From Hyphomicrobiales bacterium (lineage in GTDB: Bacteria > Pseudomonadota > Alphaproteobacteria > Rhizobiales > Beijerinckiaceae), in assembly GCA_025356415.1 (NCBI GenBank), contig JANXTB010000066.1:1-53847 (forward strand): a stretch of 53,847 nucleotides of DNA, in the 5' to 3' direction. Below the pieces are notes generated by a model, which was not told the DNA's origin, did not search any database, and worked only from the letters and a program-made list of their open reading frames with translations. A program made the position numbers and the translations under genes. The stretch's first letter is position 1. Each line of letters begins with the position of its first letter. Positions 7,942 through 16,790 of this stretch are shown one piece after another.

Positions 7942-8532
7942 TCAGTACGGCGGCGGCCGCTTCGCCTTCTGCGCCTGCGTCGCTTCAGTCCACCAGGCGA
8001 GATCGTCGGCAAATCGCGGGAAGGATTTTTCCAGCGCCTGCCCTGCCGGTCCCGTCGGCTTGCCGTGTTCGTCGATCGCGTCCTTGATCGGCCCCACCGT
8101 CAGCGTGCTCGAAATAACCACCATGCCCATCTCCGACAAGGTGCCGTGCCACATGCTGTTGGACCGCGCGCCAGCGAGCCGCCCCGCTGAATAAGAGGCG
8201 ATGGCGGCCGGTCGCCAGAACCATTCCTCGAGAAAATGGTCGGTGAGGTTTTTCAGGCCCGGCTGCATGCCCCAATTATATTCGCCGGTCACGAAGACAA
8301 AGGCGTCCGCCTTGCGGATCTTCTGCGCGAGGCGCTCCATGTCTTCCGGCGCCTGCCCTTTCGGATGTTCCTTGTACATGCGATCGAGCATCGGCAGACC
8401 CACCGCCTTGGCGTCGATCAATTCTGCATCGGCGCCGCGCGCGCGAAATTGCGCGACGAGATAATCGGCGAGCCTGATGCCGAACCGGTCCGAGCGATAG
8501 GAACCGTAGAAGACAAGAATGTTCTGGGCCAT
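7942..8532 (-). CDS. NADPH-dependent FMN reductase family protein
   Basis: A 196-residue flavodoxin-like protein. The N-terminal FYGSYRSDRFGIRLADYL is the FMN phosphate-binding loop, and GEYNWGMQPGLKN is the family's PEYN-like loop next to the isoalloxazine ring. Members reduce FMN, quinones or azo compounds with NAD(P)H in the cytoplasm. The ATG at 8532 was chosen because GGAGG lies 6 bases upstream; the ATG at 8538 would be too close to that site. The gene follows the GH13 gene by 18 bases on the same strand and is probably cotranscribed. The true substrate cannot be read from sequence. Confidence 0.85.
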   Translation of the reverse strand: MAQNILVFYGSYRSDRFGIRLADYLVAQFRARGADAELIDAKAVGLPMLDRMYKEHPKGQAPEDMERLAQKIRKADAFVFVTGEYNWGMQPGLKNLTDHFLEEWFWRPAAIASYSAGRLAGARSNSMWHGTLSEMGMVVISSTLTVGPIKDAIDEHGKPTGPAGQALEKSFPRFADDLAWWTEATQAQKAKRPPPY

Positions 8533-8550
8533 GTGCATCCTCCACCGCGA

Positions 8551-10212
8551 TCAGATCGGGGCGCGTTTCAACAGATAATCAAGCCCGCCGATACGGAACC
8601 AGCGATAGCCGTAGCCTTCCATGACCACCCGGTGCTTGCCGTCTTCGCCCGCAAAAGAATTGTCGTCGGTGAGAAGATTGGCGAGCGTGTGGCCCTTTTC
8701 GTTGAGCCCGACGTCGAAAGTGATTTCGCGCGGCTTGGAATCAAGATTGTGAATCGCCAACACGGAATTGTTGCGCCAGTCGTAGCGAAGAGCGAGCACC
8801 GCGGGATCGGCGATGCGCAGGATGGTGAAATCGCCCCAGCCGATTTCCGGCACTTCCTTGCGCATGCGGATGATGCGCTCGGTCCAGTTCAACAGGGATT
8901 CGGGATGGCGCCGCTGGTCGGCGGCGTTGATATGCTCGAAACCGTACGGCCCACCTGAAATCACCGGCATGTTCGGCTTGTCGCCCTTGGTGAATCCACC
9001 ATGCGGCTCGGTCGACCATTGCATCGGCGTGCGGGCGCAATTGCGTTCCGGCAGTTTGAGATTATCGCCCATGCCGAGTTCGTCGCCATAGCGCAGCACC
9101 GGCGTGCCGGGCAGCGTGAACAAGAGCGAGTAAGCCAGCTCGAGCCGCCGCCGGTCGCCATCGAGCATCGGCGCGAGACGGCGCCGGATCCCGCGCTCGT
9201 AAAGCTGCATGTCGGGCTCGGGCGCGAAAGCGTCGAACACGAGCTGCTTTTGTTCGGGCTCAAGCCGTCCGAGATCAAGCTCGTCGTGATTGCGCAGGAA
9301 CGTGCCCCATTGTGCGGTCGCGGGGCGCGGCTTGGTCGCTTTCAACGCGTTTTTCAGCGGGCCGGTGTCGGCGCTGGCGAGCGCATAGAACAAATGCTGG
9401 TTGACCTGGAAGTTGAACATCATGTGCATGCGGTCGCCATCGTCGCCGAAGTAATCCATATCGGTTTCAGGCAGCACATTGGCTTCGGCGAGAATAATTG
9501 CGTCGCCCTTCCGCCATTGCAGGAATTCGCGAAAGGTGCGGAGCATGTCGAAATGTTCTTCGGGCTTCGTCACATTCGCGCCCTTGGCGGAAATGATGAA
9601 CGGCGCCGCATCCATGCGGAAACCGCTGACGCCCAGCTGAATCCAGAAACCCATGATCTTCAGGATTTCCGCCTGCACCTCCGGGTTGGCGGTATTGAGA
9701 TCGGGCTGGAAATCATAAAAGCGATGAAAGTAATAAGCCTTGGCGACGGAATCATAAGTCCATGTGGTTTTCTGCACGCCGGGAAACACCATGCCCTCGT
9801 TGGCGTTCGGCGGCTTCTTCTTCGACCAAACATACCAGTCGCGAAATTTGGACTCCGGATCCTTGCGCGCCTCCTTGAACCACGGGTGCTCGATCGATGT
9901 ATGATTGACCACGAGATCAATCAGCACGCGAATGCCGCGCTGCTTGGCCTCATGGGCGAACTCGACGAAATCGCCGAGCGTCCCGAAACGCGGATCGACG
10001 CTGTAATAATCGGCGACGTCATAACCGTCGTCGCGCCAGGGCGACGTCTGGAACGGCAGCAGCCAGATGGCCGTCACGCCAAGCCCGTGCAGGTAATCGA
10101 GACGGCGCACGAGACCCTGGAAATCTCCAAAGCCGTCGCCGTTGGAATCCATATAGGTGCCCACCGACAGGGAATAGACGATGGCGTTCTTGTACCAGAG
10201 GTCGCTGATCAT
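8551..10212 (-). CDS. GH13 alpha-amylase family enzyme, trehalose synthase-like
   Basis: A 553-residue enzyme with a TIM barrel and the GH13 catalytic set: nucleophile Asp201 in GFRMDAAP, acid/base Glu243 in ILAEAN, and Asp310 in FLRNHDEL. IGIRRRLAPML-like and GTPVLRYGDELGMGDN segments are characteristic of the trehalose synthase subfamily, which interconverts maltose and trehalose. Length matches TreS without a fused kinase domain. A related hydrolase activity cannot be excluded, because subfamily members also hydrolyse maltose or sucrose. The start at 10212 begins MISDLWYKNAIVYS, as usual in the family. The gene is divergent from the VOC gene at 10382. Confidence 0.85.
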   Translation of the reverse strand: MISDLWYKNAIVYSLSVGTYMDSNGDGFGDFQGLVRRLDYLHGLGVTAIWLLPFQTSPWRDDGYDVADYYSVDPRFGTLGDFVEFAHEAKQRGIRVLIDLVVNHTSIEHPWFKEARKDPESKFRDWYVWSKKKPPNANEGMVFPGVQKTTWTYDSVAKAYYFHRFYDFQPDLNTANPEVQAEILKIMGFWIQLGVSGFRMDAAPFIISAKGANVTKPEEHFDMLRTFREFLQWRKGDAIILAEANVLPETDMDYFGDDGDRMHMMFNFQVNQHLFYALASADTGPLKNALKATKPRPATAQWGTFLRNHDELDLGRLEPEQKQLVFDAFAPEPDMQLYERGIRRRLAPMLDGDRRRLELAYSLLFTLPGTPVLRYGDELGMGDNLKLPERNCARTPMQWSTEPHGGFTKGDKPNMPVISGGPYGFEHINAADQRRHPESLLNWTERIIRMRKEVPEIGWGDFTILRIADPAVLALRYDWRNNSVLAIHNLDSKPREITFDVGLNEKGHTLANLLTDDNSFAGEDGKHRVVMEGYGYRWFRIGGLDYLLKRAPI

Positions 10213-10381
10213 TGGCGCGCTGCCTCGTTCAAGCCACGGGCTCGGCGCCCTGCGCACAATCCAGCCAAGCCAGCCTGAGTTCCTTGGCCCGCGCCTCTCG
10301 CCTTTCGACGCGCCCCGATTTATCATGGCGCTGATCAAGCATGAAGACGGGCCGCGCGCCCGCTCGAAGGAGGGGAAATCC

Positions 10382-11326
10382 ATGAGCAACATTCGCGTCA
10401 ATGGCCTGCGGGGCGTCGAGCTCGCCGTTTTCGACCTCAAGGAAACGTCCGATTTCTACTCCAACGCCTGGGGCCTGAGCGCAGTCTCGGGCGACAATGG
10501 CTCGCTCTACATGCGCGCCGCCGGCAAGGAGCACCATGTGCTCGCCATTCATGAGCGACCGCGCGCTGGCCTCGTCGCCGTCAACTTCGCCGCAGCCGAT
10601 CGGGCCTGCGTCGATGGCCTGCACGCCAAGGCGAAGGCGATGGGCTGCGAAATCGTTTCCGCGCCCATGGACCTGCCGGCCATCGCGGGAGGCGGCTACG
10701 GATTTTCGGTGAAGGCGCCGGAAGGTCAGACGCTCAACATTTCCTGCGATGTCGTCACCCACGGCGACGGCGAATTCCGCGACCATTCGCAGCCGCAGAA
10801 GCTCTCGCATGTCGTTCTCAACGTCGCCGACCTTGACAAGCAGGAACGCTTCTTCACCGAAGTGCTCGGCTTCCGCCTCACCGATTCCACGGCGCGCATG
10901 GATTTCATCCGCTGCTCCAGCTACCACCACTCGATCGCGCTGGCGCGTTCGCAAGGCGCCGGCCTCAACCACATGGCCTATGAAGTCTCGAACTTCGATG
11001 GCCTTATGCGCGGCGCCGGCCGCATGAAGAAGCATGGCTACAAGATCGGCTGGGGCGTCGGCCGCCACGGGCCCGGCAACAACCTCTTCTCCTACTTCAT
11101 CGAGCCGAACGGTTTCGTCACCGAATATACCGCCGAGGTCGACACGATCGACGAGGCGACGCACATTGTCGGCACGCCCGATTATTGGGGAAAGGTGATG
11201 AACGGCCCCGATCGCTTTGGCCTTGCCGATCCCTCGCCAGAACTGCGCGAGGCGATGGCCGGAAAATTCCTCGACGAACGCAACAAGCGCTGCGAAGAAA
11301 TCATTTCGCAGAAACTGGCCAGCTGA
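10382..11326 (+). CDS. VOC-family protein, type I extradiol ring-cleavage dioxygenase-like
   Basis: A 314-residue protein with two tandem VOC modules (about 8-130 and 140-260), the layout of catechol 2,3-dioxygenases. The metal ligands are all in place in the second module: His143 (LSHVVLNV), His197 (GLNHMAYEV) and Glu248 (FVTEYTAE). This predicts an Fe(II)- or Mn(II)-dependent enzyme that opens a catecholic ring. The substrate is unknown and no catechol pathway genes are nearby. The start is set by GGAGGGGAAATCC before the ATG. A strong hairpin terminator follows the gene, so it appears to be transcribed alone. Confidence 0.85.
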   Translation: MSNIRVNGLRGVELAVFDLKETSDFYSNAWGLSAVSGDNGSLYMRAAGKEHHVLAIHERPRAGLVAVNFAAADRACVDGLHAKAKAMGCEIVSAPMDLPAIAGGGYGFSVKAPEGQTLNISCDVVTHGDGEFRDHSQPQKLSHVVLNVADLDKQERFFTEVLGFRLTDSTARMDFIRCSSYHHSIALARSQGAGLNHMAYEVSNFDGLMRGAGRMKKHGYKIGWGVGRHGPGNNLFSYFIEPNGFVTEYTAEVDTIDEATHIVGTPDYWGKVMNGPDRFGLADPSPELREAMAGKFLDERNKRCEEIISQKLAS

Positions 11327-11351
11327 AACGCAGCAACATAAATGGGATCCG

Positions 11352-11388
11352 GGCGCGGGCTTCAGACGAGGCTCGCGCCTTTTCTTTT
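11352..11388 (+). terminator. Rho-independent terminator of the VOC dioxygenase gene
   Basis: A 12-base stem (GGCGCGGGCTTC with GAGGCTCGCGCC, two G-U pairs) with a four-base AGAC loop is followed by TTTTCTTTT. It lies 25 bases after the stop codon. Confidence 0.85.
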
Positions 11389-11450
11389 GGATCAACGCAT
11401 CATTTCATGAGAGCATGTTTCCATGCTTCTGAATCCCGTCGGAGACGACC

Positions 11451-11759
11451 ATGCATATGGTGATCCGTAAATTTCCGCACCTTCATTCCGTGCGCGACGC
11501 GGCGCAACGCGCCGAGACCGGCCTGGTCGCAATCTTGAGAAAAGAGCCCGGTTTTGCAGGCTATTGCATCTTCGACGCGGGTGGCGGCGTCGGCGGCTCG
11601 GTGACATTCTTCAAGGATCGCCAAAGCGCCGTCGCAGCCAATGCGCGCGCCCTCGTCTGGATCGCAGAAAGCCTGCCCGATCTCTACGATGGCGAGCCCG
11701 AGATTCTCGTTGGTGAGATTCTTTACTCGGGCGGCGTTATCCCGCCGCTGGCGTCCTAG
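11451..11759 (+). CDS. Small ABM-like (dimeric alpha/beta barrel) protein of unknown function
   Basis: A 102-residue protein with the pattern of the antibiotic biosynthesis monooxygenase/EthD superfamily: strand MVIRKFP, a helix, LRKEPGFAGYCIFDAG, then VTFFKDRQSAVAANARALVWI. Such proteins are cytoplasmic dimers, either small oxygenases or simple stress proteins. Catalytic residues are not conserved in the superfamily, so no reaction is assigned. GGAG stands 6 bases before the ATG at 11451. Another ATG occurs two codons later. It stands alone between two terminators and a small ORF. Confidence 0.65.
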   Translation: MHMVIRKFPHLHSVRDAAQRAETGLVAILRKEPGFAGYCIFDAGGGVGGSVTFFKDRQSAVAANARALVWIAESLPDLYDGEPEILVGEILYSGGVIPPLAS

Positions 11760-11865
11760 CAGAGCTGACGCTACAAAAGGTGATCGCTTAAACGGCTGCT
11801 CGATATTGTACGCAACGTAAGTTCCTCGATAATGCGCGCGCGGCGCTCCTTATCGGAGAGCAAAG

Positions 11866-12048
11866 ATGACCCCGGCAATTGGATTTATTTTGACAGGCCT
11901 GTTTGCAGCAGCGCCCATGACGCAAAACGCCATGACGCGCACGCTGGTTAACGACGTTGTTTACGAATGCCCGCAGACCTACAAACTGGCGACCGCCCGC
12001 GGGGGTGAAATCATTTGCCTGCGCTACAAACGCGATCTCGTACACTGA
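11866..12048 (+). CDS. 60-residue small protein with signal-like N-terminus
   Basis: The N-terminus MTPAIGFILTGLFAAAP is hydrophobic and followed by a polar segment, so the product may be exported as a roughly 40-residue peptide containing two Cys (YECPQTYK and EIICLRYK) that could form a disulfide. CGGAGAGCAAAG lies before the ATG, and a strong terminator follows 18 bases after the stop, which supports it as a real transcription unit. I recognise no family. Confidence 0.5.
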   Translation: MTPAIGFILTGLFAAAPMTQNAMTRTLVNDVVYECPQTYKLATARGGEIICLRYKRDLVH

Positions 12049-12066
12049 ACCTTGCCAATGAACGAG

Positions 12067-12093
12067 AGGCCCGGACCAGCGCCGGGCCTTTTT
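12067..12093 (+). terminator. Rho-independent terminator after the 60-codon gene
   Basis: The stem AGGCCCGG/CCGGGCCT with a short loop is followed by TTTTT. It insulates the upstream gene from the sigma54-type promoter that begins 32 bases later. Confidence 0.85.
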
Positions 12094-12124
12094 CACGCCC
12101 ATGACACTCCCGCCACGCTGAAGA

Positions 12125-12139
12125 TGGCACACGACTTGC
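12125..12139 (+). promoter_or_regulatory. Sigma54 (RpoN) -24/-12 promoter for the amidohydrolase pair
   Basis: TGGCACACGACTTGC matches the RpoN consensus TGGCACG-N4-TTGC at every fixed base but one (A for G at position 7). The GG and GC doublets have the required spacing. Transcription would start near 12151, giving a leader of about 22 bases before the ATG at 12173. It lies in a true intergenic gap just after a terminator. Confidence 0.75.
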
Positions 12140-12172
12140 CTGATGTTTTGTTGAAAAACACGAGGCCAATTC

Positions 12173-13744
12173 ATGCATGCTCCCGCGCTCCTCATCCGCA
12201 ACACCACCTACGTCGCCGGCGCGGGCACACCGCATCAATCGGGCGTCGACATCTTCATCGCGGATGGGTTGATTGCCGCCATCGGTGAGAACCTGATGGA
12301 CACACCCGTCGTCGCAGCCGCCAACCCGCGCGTGATAGACGGCTCCAAGCGGCTCGCCCTGCCCGGCTTCATCAACGCGCATACGCATTCGAACGAGAGT
12401 TTCGCGCAGGGCTTCTGGGATGCCATGCCGCTCGAAGTCTGGCTGCTGCACATCTATCCGCCCTTCACGATGAAGCGCATGCCCGAGCGCTTTCACTATC
12501 TGCGCACCATGCTGCTCGCCGTTGAGAGCGTGCGGTCCGGCGTCACCACCGTGCAGGATGATCTCATCAACAAGATGGGTGATGTCGAAGCGTTTGACGG
12601 GCCCGCCGCGGCCTATCGCGACATCGGCCTGCGCGCAGCCATCACCACGTCGATGGGCGACCGCCAGTTGCTCGAACCCATCCCGTGGACTGATGAAATC
12701 ATGTCGTCGGGCATGAAAGCCGAACTCGCCACGCTCCCCTTCAGGAAAGCAGCCGAACTCATCCAGACCTTCCATCGCCATTCGGAAAAGTGGAACGGCG
12801 CCGGCGATGGCCGCATTCGCGTCATTCTCGGCCCCATCGGCCCGCAATGGTGCACGGACGAATTGCTGCAGGAGGCGACGCAGATCTCGCTGGCGCGCGG
12901 GTTGCCCGTCCACACGCATACGCTCGAATCCAAACTGCAGGCCGTACAGGCGCAATATCTTTACGGTTGTACGATGATCGAACATCTCGATCGCATCGGC
13001 GTGCTGACGCCGAACTTCACTTTGAATCATGCGATCTGGCTCACCGATTCCGACATTGAACTCATCGGCGCGCGCGGCTGCTCCATGTCGCACAATCCGC
13101 TCTCCAATCTGAAACTCGGCTCCGGCATCGCACGCATCCGCGCAATGAAAAATGCCGGCGTCAATGTCGCGCTCGGCACTGATGGCACATCGACGTCCGA
13201 TCGCGCCGACATGTATCGCTCGCTCGGCATGGCCTCGCTGCTGCAACGCGCCGGCGACATGGATTACGAGACCTGGGTCACGGCGGATGAGGCTTTCGAA
13301 ATGGCGACGATGGGCTCGGCGCGCTCCTGCGGTCTCGGTAAGGAAATCGGCCGGATCGAAGTCGGACGCAAGGCCGACATCCAGCTCATCGACAAGCAGG
13401 ATTACGGCCTCATCCCGTTCTACAATCCGATTTCGCAACTGGCCTATGCGGTCAATTCCGATGCGGTGCGCAGCGTCATCGTCAATGGCGTCTTGATCAT
13501 GGACGAACGCCGTCTGACGCAGATCGACGAAGACGCGATCAAGGACGAGATGATCGAAGTCGCGGAAGCCTATGTACGCGACAACATGCCCGAGAAGGAA
13601 AAGATGGCGGCGAAATACCTGCCCTTCTATCGCGCCCTGCATATGCGCGCCGCACGCACCGACATCCCCGCCTCGCATGCCCCCGTGCGGCTATCCTGCG
13701 GCTGCATGCCGGCGCCCTTGCGCCACACCTTGACCTGCGACTAG
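12173..13744 (+). CDS. Metal-dependent amidohydrolase, AtzA/TrzN (chlorohydrolase/deaminase) type
   Basis: A 523-residue cytoplasmic enzyme of the amidohydrolase superfamily, subtype III. The metal and catalytic set is complete: His70/His72 (NAHTHSNE), HTHTLE at 247-252 including Glu252, His286 (LNHAIW) and Asp337 (LGTDGT). Relatives deaminate or dechlorinate N-heterocycles (s-triazines, adenosine derivatives, guanine). The substrate is not defined by sequence. The last 30 residues form an unusual tail rich in Cys and Pro after the usual C-terminal end. It is the first gene behind a sigma54-type promoter and is followed after 31 bases by an 8-oxoguanine deaminase gene, so it probably works on a heterocycle in the same nitrogen-scavenging programme. 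Confidence 0.85.
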   Translation: MHAPALLIRNTTYVAGAGTPHQSGVDIFIADGLIAAIGENLMDTPVVAAANPRVIDGSKRLALPGFINAHTHSNESFAQGFWDAMPLEVWLLHIYPPFTMKRMPERFHYLRTMLLAVESVRSGVTTVQDDLINKMGDVEAFDGPAAAYRDIGLRAAITTSMGDRQLLEPIPWTDEIMSSGMKAELATLPFRKAAELIQTFHRHSEKWNGAGDGRIRVILGPIGPQWCTDELLQEATQISLARGLPVHTHTLESKLQAVQAQYLYGCTMIEHLDRIGVLTPNFTLNHAIWLTDSDIELIGARGCSMSHNPLSNLKLGSGIARIRAMKNAGVNVALGTDGTSTSDRADMYRSLGMASLLQRAGDMDYETWVTADEAFEMATMGSARSCGLGKEIGRIEVGRKADIQLIDKQDYGLIPFYNPISQLAYAVNSDAVRSVIVNGVLIMDERRLTQIDEDAIKDEMIEVAEAYVRDNMPEKEKMAAKYLPFYRALHMRAARTDIPASHAPVRLSCGCMPAPLRHTLTCD

Positions 13745-13775
13745 ACAGGACACGCGAATTATTCGGGAATTTAAC

Positions 13776-15116
13776 ATGCGCATCTGGATCAAGAACCCGC
13801 TCGCCATTCTCGCCGACAATGCGGGTGGCGGGCTCGTTGTCGAGAACGGCAAGATTGTCGAACTCATCGCCAGCGGCAGCGCGCCGTCCCGCGCAGTGGA
13901 TTCGACCTTTGACGCCTCGCGCCATGTCATCACGCCGGGCCTCGTCAACACGCATCACCACATGTTCCAGACGCTGACGCGCGCGCATCCAGCCGCGATC
14001 AACAAGGAGCTGTTCCCCTGGTTGATGGCGCTGTTCCCGATCTGGGCGCGCAGCGTGAACCCCGAAAATTTTCGGCTGGCGACTCGGCTTGCGCTGACGG
14101 AACTTCTGATGTCGGGCTGCACCACCGTGTCTGATCACCAGTATTTTTTTACGCCCGGGCTTGAGAACGCGATGGACATTCAGGCGGAGGAAGCAGCCAA
14201 GCTCGGCATCCGCATGACGCTGACGCGCGGCTCGCTCGACATGACGCAGGCGATGGGCGGCAATGCGCCCGATGGCGGCGTACAGGACAAGGATGTCATC
14301 CTCGCTGATTGCGAACGAGTTATCGGCCGCTATCACGATCTCTCCGACGGCGCGATGATGCAGGTGGCGCTGGCGCCCTGCGCGCCGTTCAACGTCACCA
14401 AGCAATTGATGATCGAGACCGCGCAGCTTGCGGAGAAACACAATTGCCGCCTGCATACGCATCTCGCAGAAACACGCGACGAGATCGACTATTGCAACGA
14501 ACGCTTCCAGTGCCGCCCCGTCGATTATCTCGAAGACGCAGGCTGGATGAGCGATCGCGTCTGGCTCGCGCATGGCATTCACTTCAACGACGATGAAGTG
14601 AAACGCCTGGGACGTGCTGGCGTCGGCGTCTGCCATTGTCCGACGTCGAACATGGTGCTCGCGTCAGGCCAATGCCGCACGCGCGAGTTGGAAAAGGCGG
14701 GATCTCCGGTCGGGTTGGGCGTCGATGGCTCGGCGTCGAATGACAATTCCAATCTCATCGAAGGCGTGCGCCATGCGCTGATGATGAACCGCCTCACCTA
14801 TGATGCGACCATCACGCATTTCGACGCTTTCCGCTGGGCGACAGAGGGATCAGCAAAGTGCCTCGGGCGCAGCGACATTGGCGCCATCGCAGTGGGCAAG
14901 CAGGCGGACCTTGCCTGCTACACGCTCGAAGAATTGCGCTTCTCGGGCGCCGGCGATCCGCTGGCCGCGCTCGTGCTCTGCGGCGCGCACAGCGCCGACC
15001 GCGTGATGGTGAAGGGCGAATGGCGCGTCATCGACGCCATGCCAGTCGGCATCGACATAGCGCGCCTGCGCCGCGAACACGGCGACGCGGCCAAGGCGTT
15101 CCTGCAGGCGTTTTAG
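13776..15116 (+). CDS. 8-oxoguanine deaminase
   Basis: A 446-residue amidohydrolase. The segment NTHHHMFQTLTRAHPAAIN followed by KELFPWL is the signature of 8-oxoguanine deaminases, which convert 8-oxoguanine to urate and ammonia; isocytosine and guanine analogues are side substrates in the family. Catalytic features are intact: His60/His62, HTHLAE at 227-232, His266 and Asp317. A structural difference from guanine deaminase is the long insert after the first HxH. It is cotranscribed with the preceding amidohydrolase and converges on the oxygenase/hydrolase operon, which carries a purine-type importer. The product urate needs urate-degrading enzymes that are not in this window. Confidence 0.85.
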   Translation: MRIWIKNPLAILADNAGGGLVVENGKIVELIASGSAPSRAVDSTFDASRHVITPGLVNTHHHMFQTLTRAHPAAINKELFPWLMALFPIWARSVNPENFRLATRLALTELLMSGCTTVSDHQYFFTPGLENAMDIQAEEAAKLGIRMTLTRGSLDMTQAMGGNAPDGGVQDKDVILADCERVIGRYHDLSDGAMMQVALAPCAPFNVTKQLMIETAQLAEKHNCRLHTHLAETRDEIDYCNERFQCRPVDYLEDAGWMSDRVWLAHGIHFNDDEVKRLGRAGVGVCHCPTSNMVLASGQCRTRELEKAGSPVGLGVDGSASNDNSNLIEGVRHALMMNRLTYDATITHFDAFRWATEGSAKCLGRSDIGAIAVGKQADLACYTLEELRFSGAGDPLAALVLCGAHSADRVMVKGEWRVIDAMPVGIDIARLRREHGDAAKAFLQAF

Positions 15117-15118
15117 CC

Positions 15119-15158
15119 CGTCATTGCGAGGAGCGAAGCGACGCGGCAATCCATCTTC
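15119..15158. repeat. REP-like element, half copy
   Basis: A single left arm, CGTCATTGCGAGGAGCGAAG continuing to GCAATCCATCTT, lies between the convergent 3' ends of the 8-oxoguanine deaminase and an oxygenase gene. The right arm is missing. Confidence 0.85.
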
Positions 15159-15180
15159 GGGCGCCTGCAGCACTCACGAG

Positions 15181-16128
15181 CTATTTCTTCTCGTAAGCGC
15201 CATAGGTCTCGGCGAAGCGCTGCGCCAGGTAAGCGCTCGCCGAGATCGGCGCATAGCATTTCGGATTGTCCGGCGTGACGCAGCTGTCGATGACATCGAC
15301 AATCGCATCCGGATTGGGATCGAGGAAGAAAGCGATCGAATAACGATCACCGCCTTCCGGCGTCACAACGCGATGCGGCGTCGAGGCATAGACGCCATTC
15401 GTCCAACGCATCAGGCAATCGCCGATATTGCAGATGAACGCGCCTTTCACCGGCGGCGCATCGATCCATCCGCCGCCCCGCCGGCGCACCTGCAAGCCGC
15501 CGATCTCGTCCACCGCCAGCAAGGTGAGATTGCCGTAATCGGTATGCGCGCCGGCGCCAAACTGATCGCTGCGCGGACCCGCCGGATAATGCAGCAGGCG
15601 CACCGTCGCCATCGGCTTGTCGAACACCGGCTCGAAATAATCGTCGTCGAGGCCAAGGTCGACCGCGACGGCGCGGTGAATGTCGCAGCCGAGCCTGTGC
15701 ATGCGGTCGAAATATTCGAGCATGGCGGGACGGAAACCCTCAAGGCGCGGCCACATGTTGAGCGCGCGCGAGGGTGCGCCCGCCAGAAGCTCCGGATCAT
15801 CGGCCTCAAGCTGAAGGCCGATGTTCATCGCTTCCTTGTTGTCGATGTTCTGTCCGGGATCGAGCGCCTCGGTCTTCATATGCACATAGCCGCGATTGCA
15901 GCTTGTCTTCGTGATCGCCAGCGGCGCTTTCTCTTCGAGCGGCAGCGCGAAGAACTTTCGCGACCAGGCGAAAGTGTCAGCCATGTCGGCGTCGGTAAAT
16001 CCGTGGTTCACGATGTAGAAAAATCCCGGGCCGCGCGACGCAGCGCCAATGTCACGCGCGATCTCGGCCAACCGCGCGCCGCTGGCGCCCTTGATGCCGG
16101 CGACATCGATGATCGGGAGTTCGTTCAC
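15181..16128 (-). CDS. 2-oxoglutarate/Fe(II)-dependent oxygenase, isopenicillin N synthase-like (copy 1)
   Basis: A 315-residue enzyme with the N-terminal DIOX_N domain (LPIIDVAGI and GFFYIVNHG) and the C-terminal jelly-roll. Iron ligands are His195, Asp197 and His252; the 2-oxoglutarate carboxylate is bound by Arg262-x-Ser264 (RYSIAFF). It should be an active dioxygenase that hydroxylates or demethylates a small molecule; fungal thymine 7-hydroxylase is a family member that acts on a nucleobase. It is the last gene of the minus-strand operon and overlaps the preceding hydrolase gene by 4 bases (ATGA). The substrate is unknown; context suggests a purine, pyrimidine or other N-heterocycle. Confidence 0.85.
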   Translation of the reverse strand: MNELPIIDVAGIKGASGARLAEIARDIGAASRGPGFFYIVNHGFTDADMADTFAWSRKFFALPLEEKAPLAITKTSCNRGYVHMKTEALDPGQNIDNKEAMNIGLQLEADDPELLAGAPSRALNMWPRLEGFRPAMLEYFDRMHRLGCDIHRAVAVDLGLDDDYFEPVFDKPMATVRLLHYPAGPRSDQFGAGAHTDYGNLTLLAVDEIGGLQVRRRGGGWIDAPPVKGAFICNIGDCLMRWTNGVYASTPHRVVTPEGGDRYSIAFFLDPNPDAIVDVIDSCVTPDNPKCYAPISASAYLAQRFAETYGAYEKK

Positions 16129-16790
16129 TTGCAGGCGTCCTTCAAAGTCCCAAGATCCGTCGCCCAGCCGACAATGCCGCCCTGTGCAATAACCATCGAC
16201 ACCACAGCGGCCTTGTACTCAGGAAAATAACTTTCGGTGCAATCCGTCACGAGCAGGCATTCAAACCCGCGATCGTTGGCCTCGCGCATCGACGTCTGCA
16301 CGCAGACTTCCGTCGTGACGCCTGCGAACACGAGATGCGTAATGCCGCGCGCGCGCAGCATGGCCTCGCAGTCCGTGTTGCAGAACATGCCTTTCCCCGG
16401 CTTGTCGATGACCATCTCGCCATCGATCGGCGCGCATTCGGGAATGATCGACGCGCCCGGCTCGCCACGCACCAGCAAGCGCCCCATCGGCCCGTCATCG
16501 CCGATGCGCAACCCGCCTCTGCCGCGCAGCCGCTTGGCGGGCGGACAGTCGGAGAGATCGGGCAAATGGCATTCGCGCGTGTGCAGGATCGGCCAGGCGT
16601 TCACGCGAAACAGTGCGATAAGATCGGCGACGGCGGGGATGATCGCCTGAAGCAGCGTGACATCATTGCCGAGCGCCGCGCCAAAGCCGCCGTGCTCGAC
16701 GAAGTCACGCTGCATGTCGATGACGACTAGCGCCGTGCGCTCCGGATCGAGCGCGAAGGAATAGGGCTGCGCGGGAACCTCAATCATCAA
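16125..16790 (-). CDS. Isochorismatase-like cysteine hydrolase, paralogue of biuret hydrolase
   Basis: A 221-residue amidase of the isochorismatase-like fold. The Asp-Lys-Cys triad is present: Asp25 (VVIDMQRDF), Lys130 (VIDKPGKG) and Cys163 (VTTEVCVQT). It shares with the biuret hydrolase gene of the same operon the patterns RGEPG, IDKPGKG, FCxTD and [14 protein letters not shown], so the two are paralogues. It lacks the [14 protein letters not shown] form ([14 protein letters not shown] here), which points to another substrate. Triuret, ureidoacrylate or N-carbamoyl compounds are known substrates in this superfamily; triuret hydrolase is a reasonable guess because its product leads to biuret. 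It overlaps the ATPase gene upstream and the oxygenase gene downstream by 4 bases each. Confidence 0.8.
   Translation of the reverse strand: MMIEVPAQPYSFALDPERTALVVIDMQRDFVEHGGFGAALGNDVTLLQAIIPAVADLIALFRVNAWPILHTRECHLPDLSDCPPAKRLRGRGGLRIGDDGPMGRLLVRGEPGASIIPECAPIDGEMVIDKPGKGMFCNTDCEAMLRARGITHLVFAGVTTEVCVQTSMREANDRGFECLLVTDCTESYFPEYKAAVVSMVIAQGGIVGWATDLGTLKDACK

Noticed and set aside
9001-10278. A long plus-strand open frame opposite the GH13 gene
   Set aside because: The minus-strand frame has complete GH13 catalytic motifs; the antisense frame has none and no ribosome site.
12011-13678. A 555-codon minus-strand open frame opposite the first amidohydrolase
   Set aside because: The plus-strand enzyme has all metal ligands and a promoter; the opposite frame is a GC-skew artefact.
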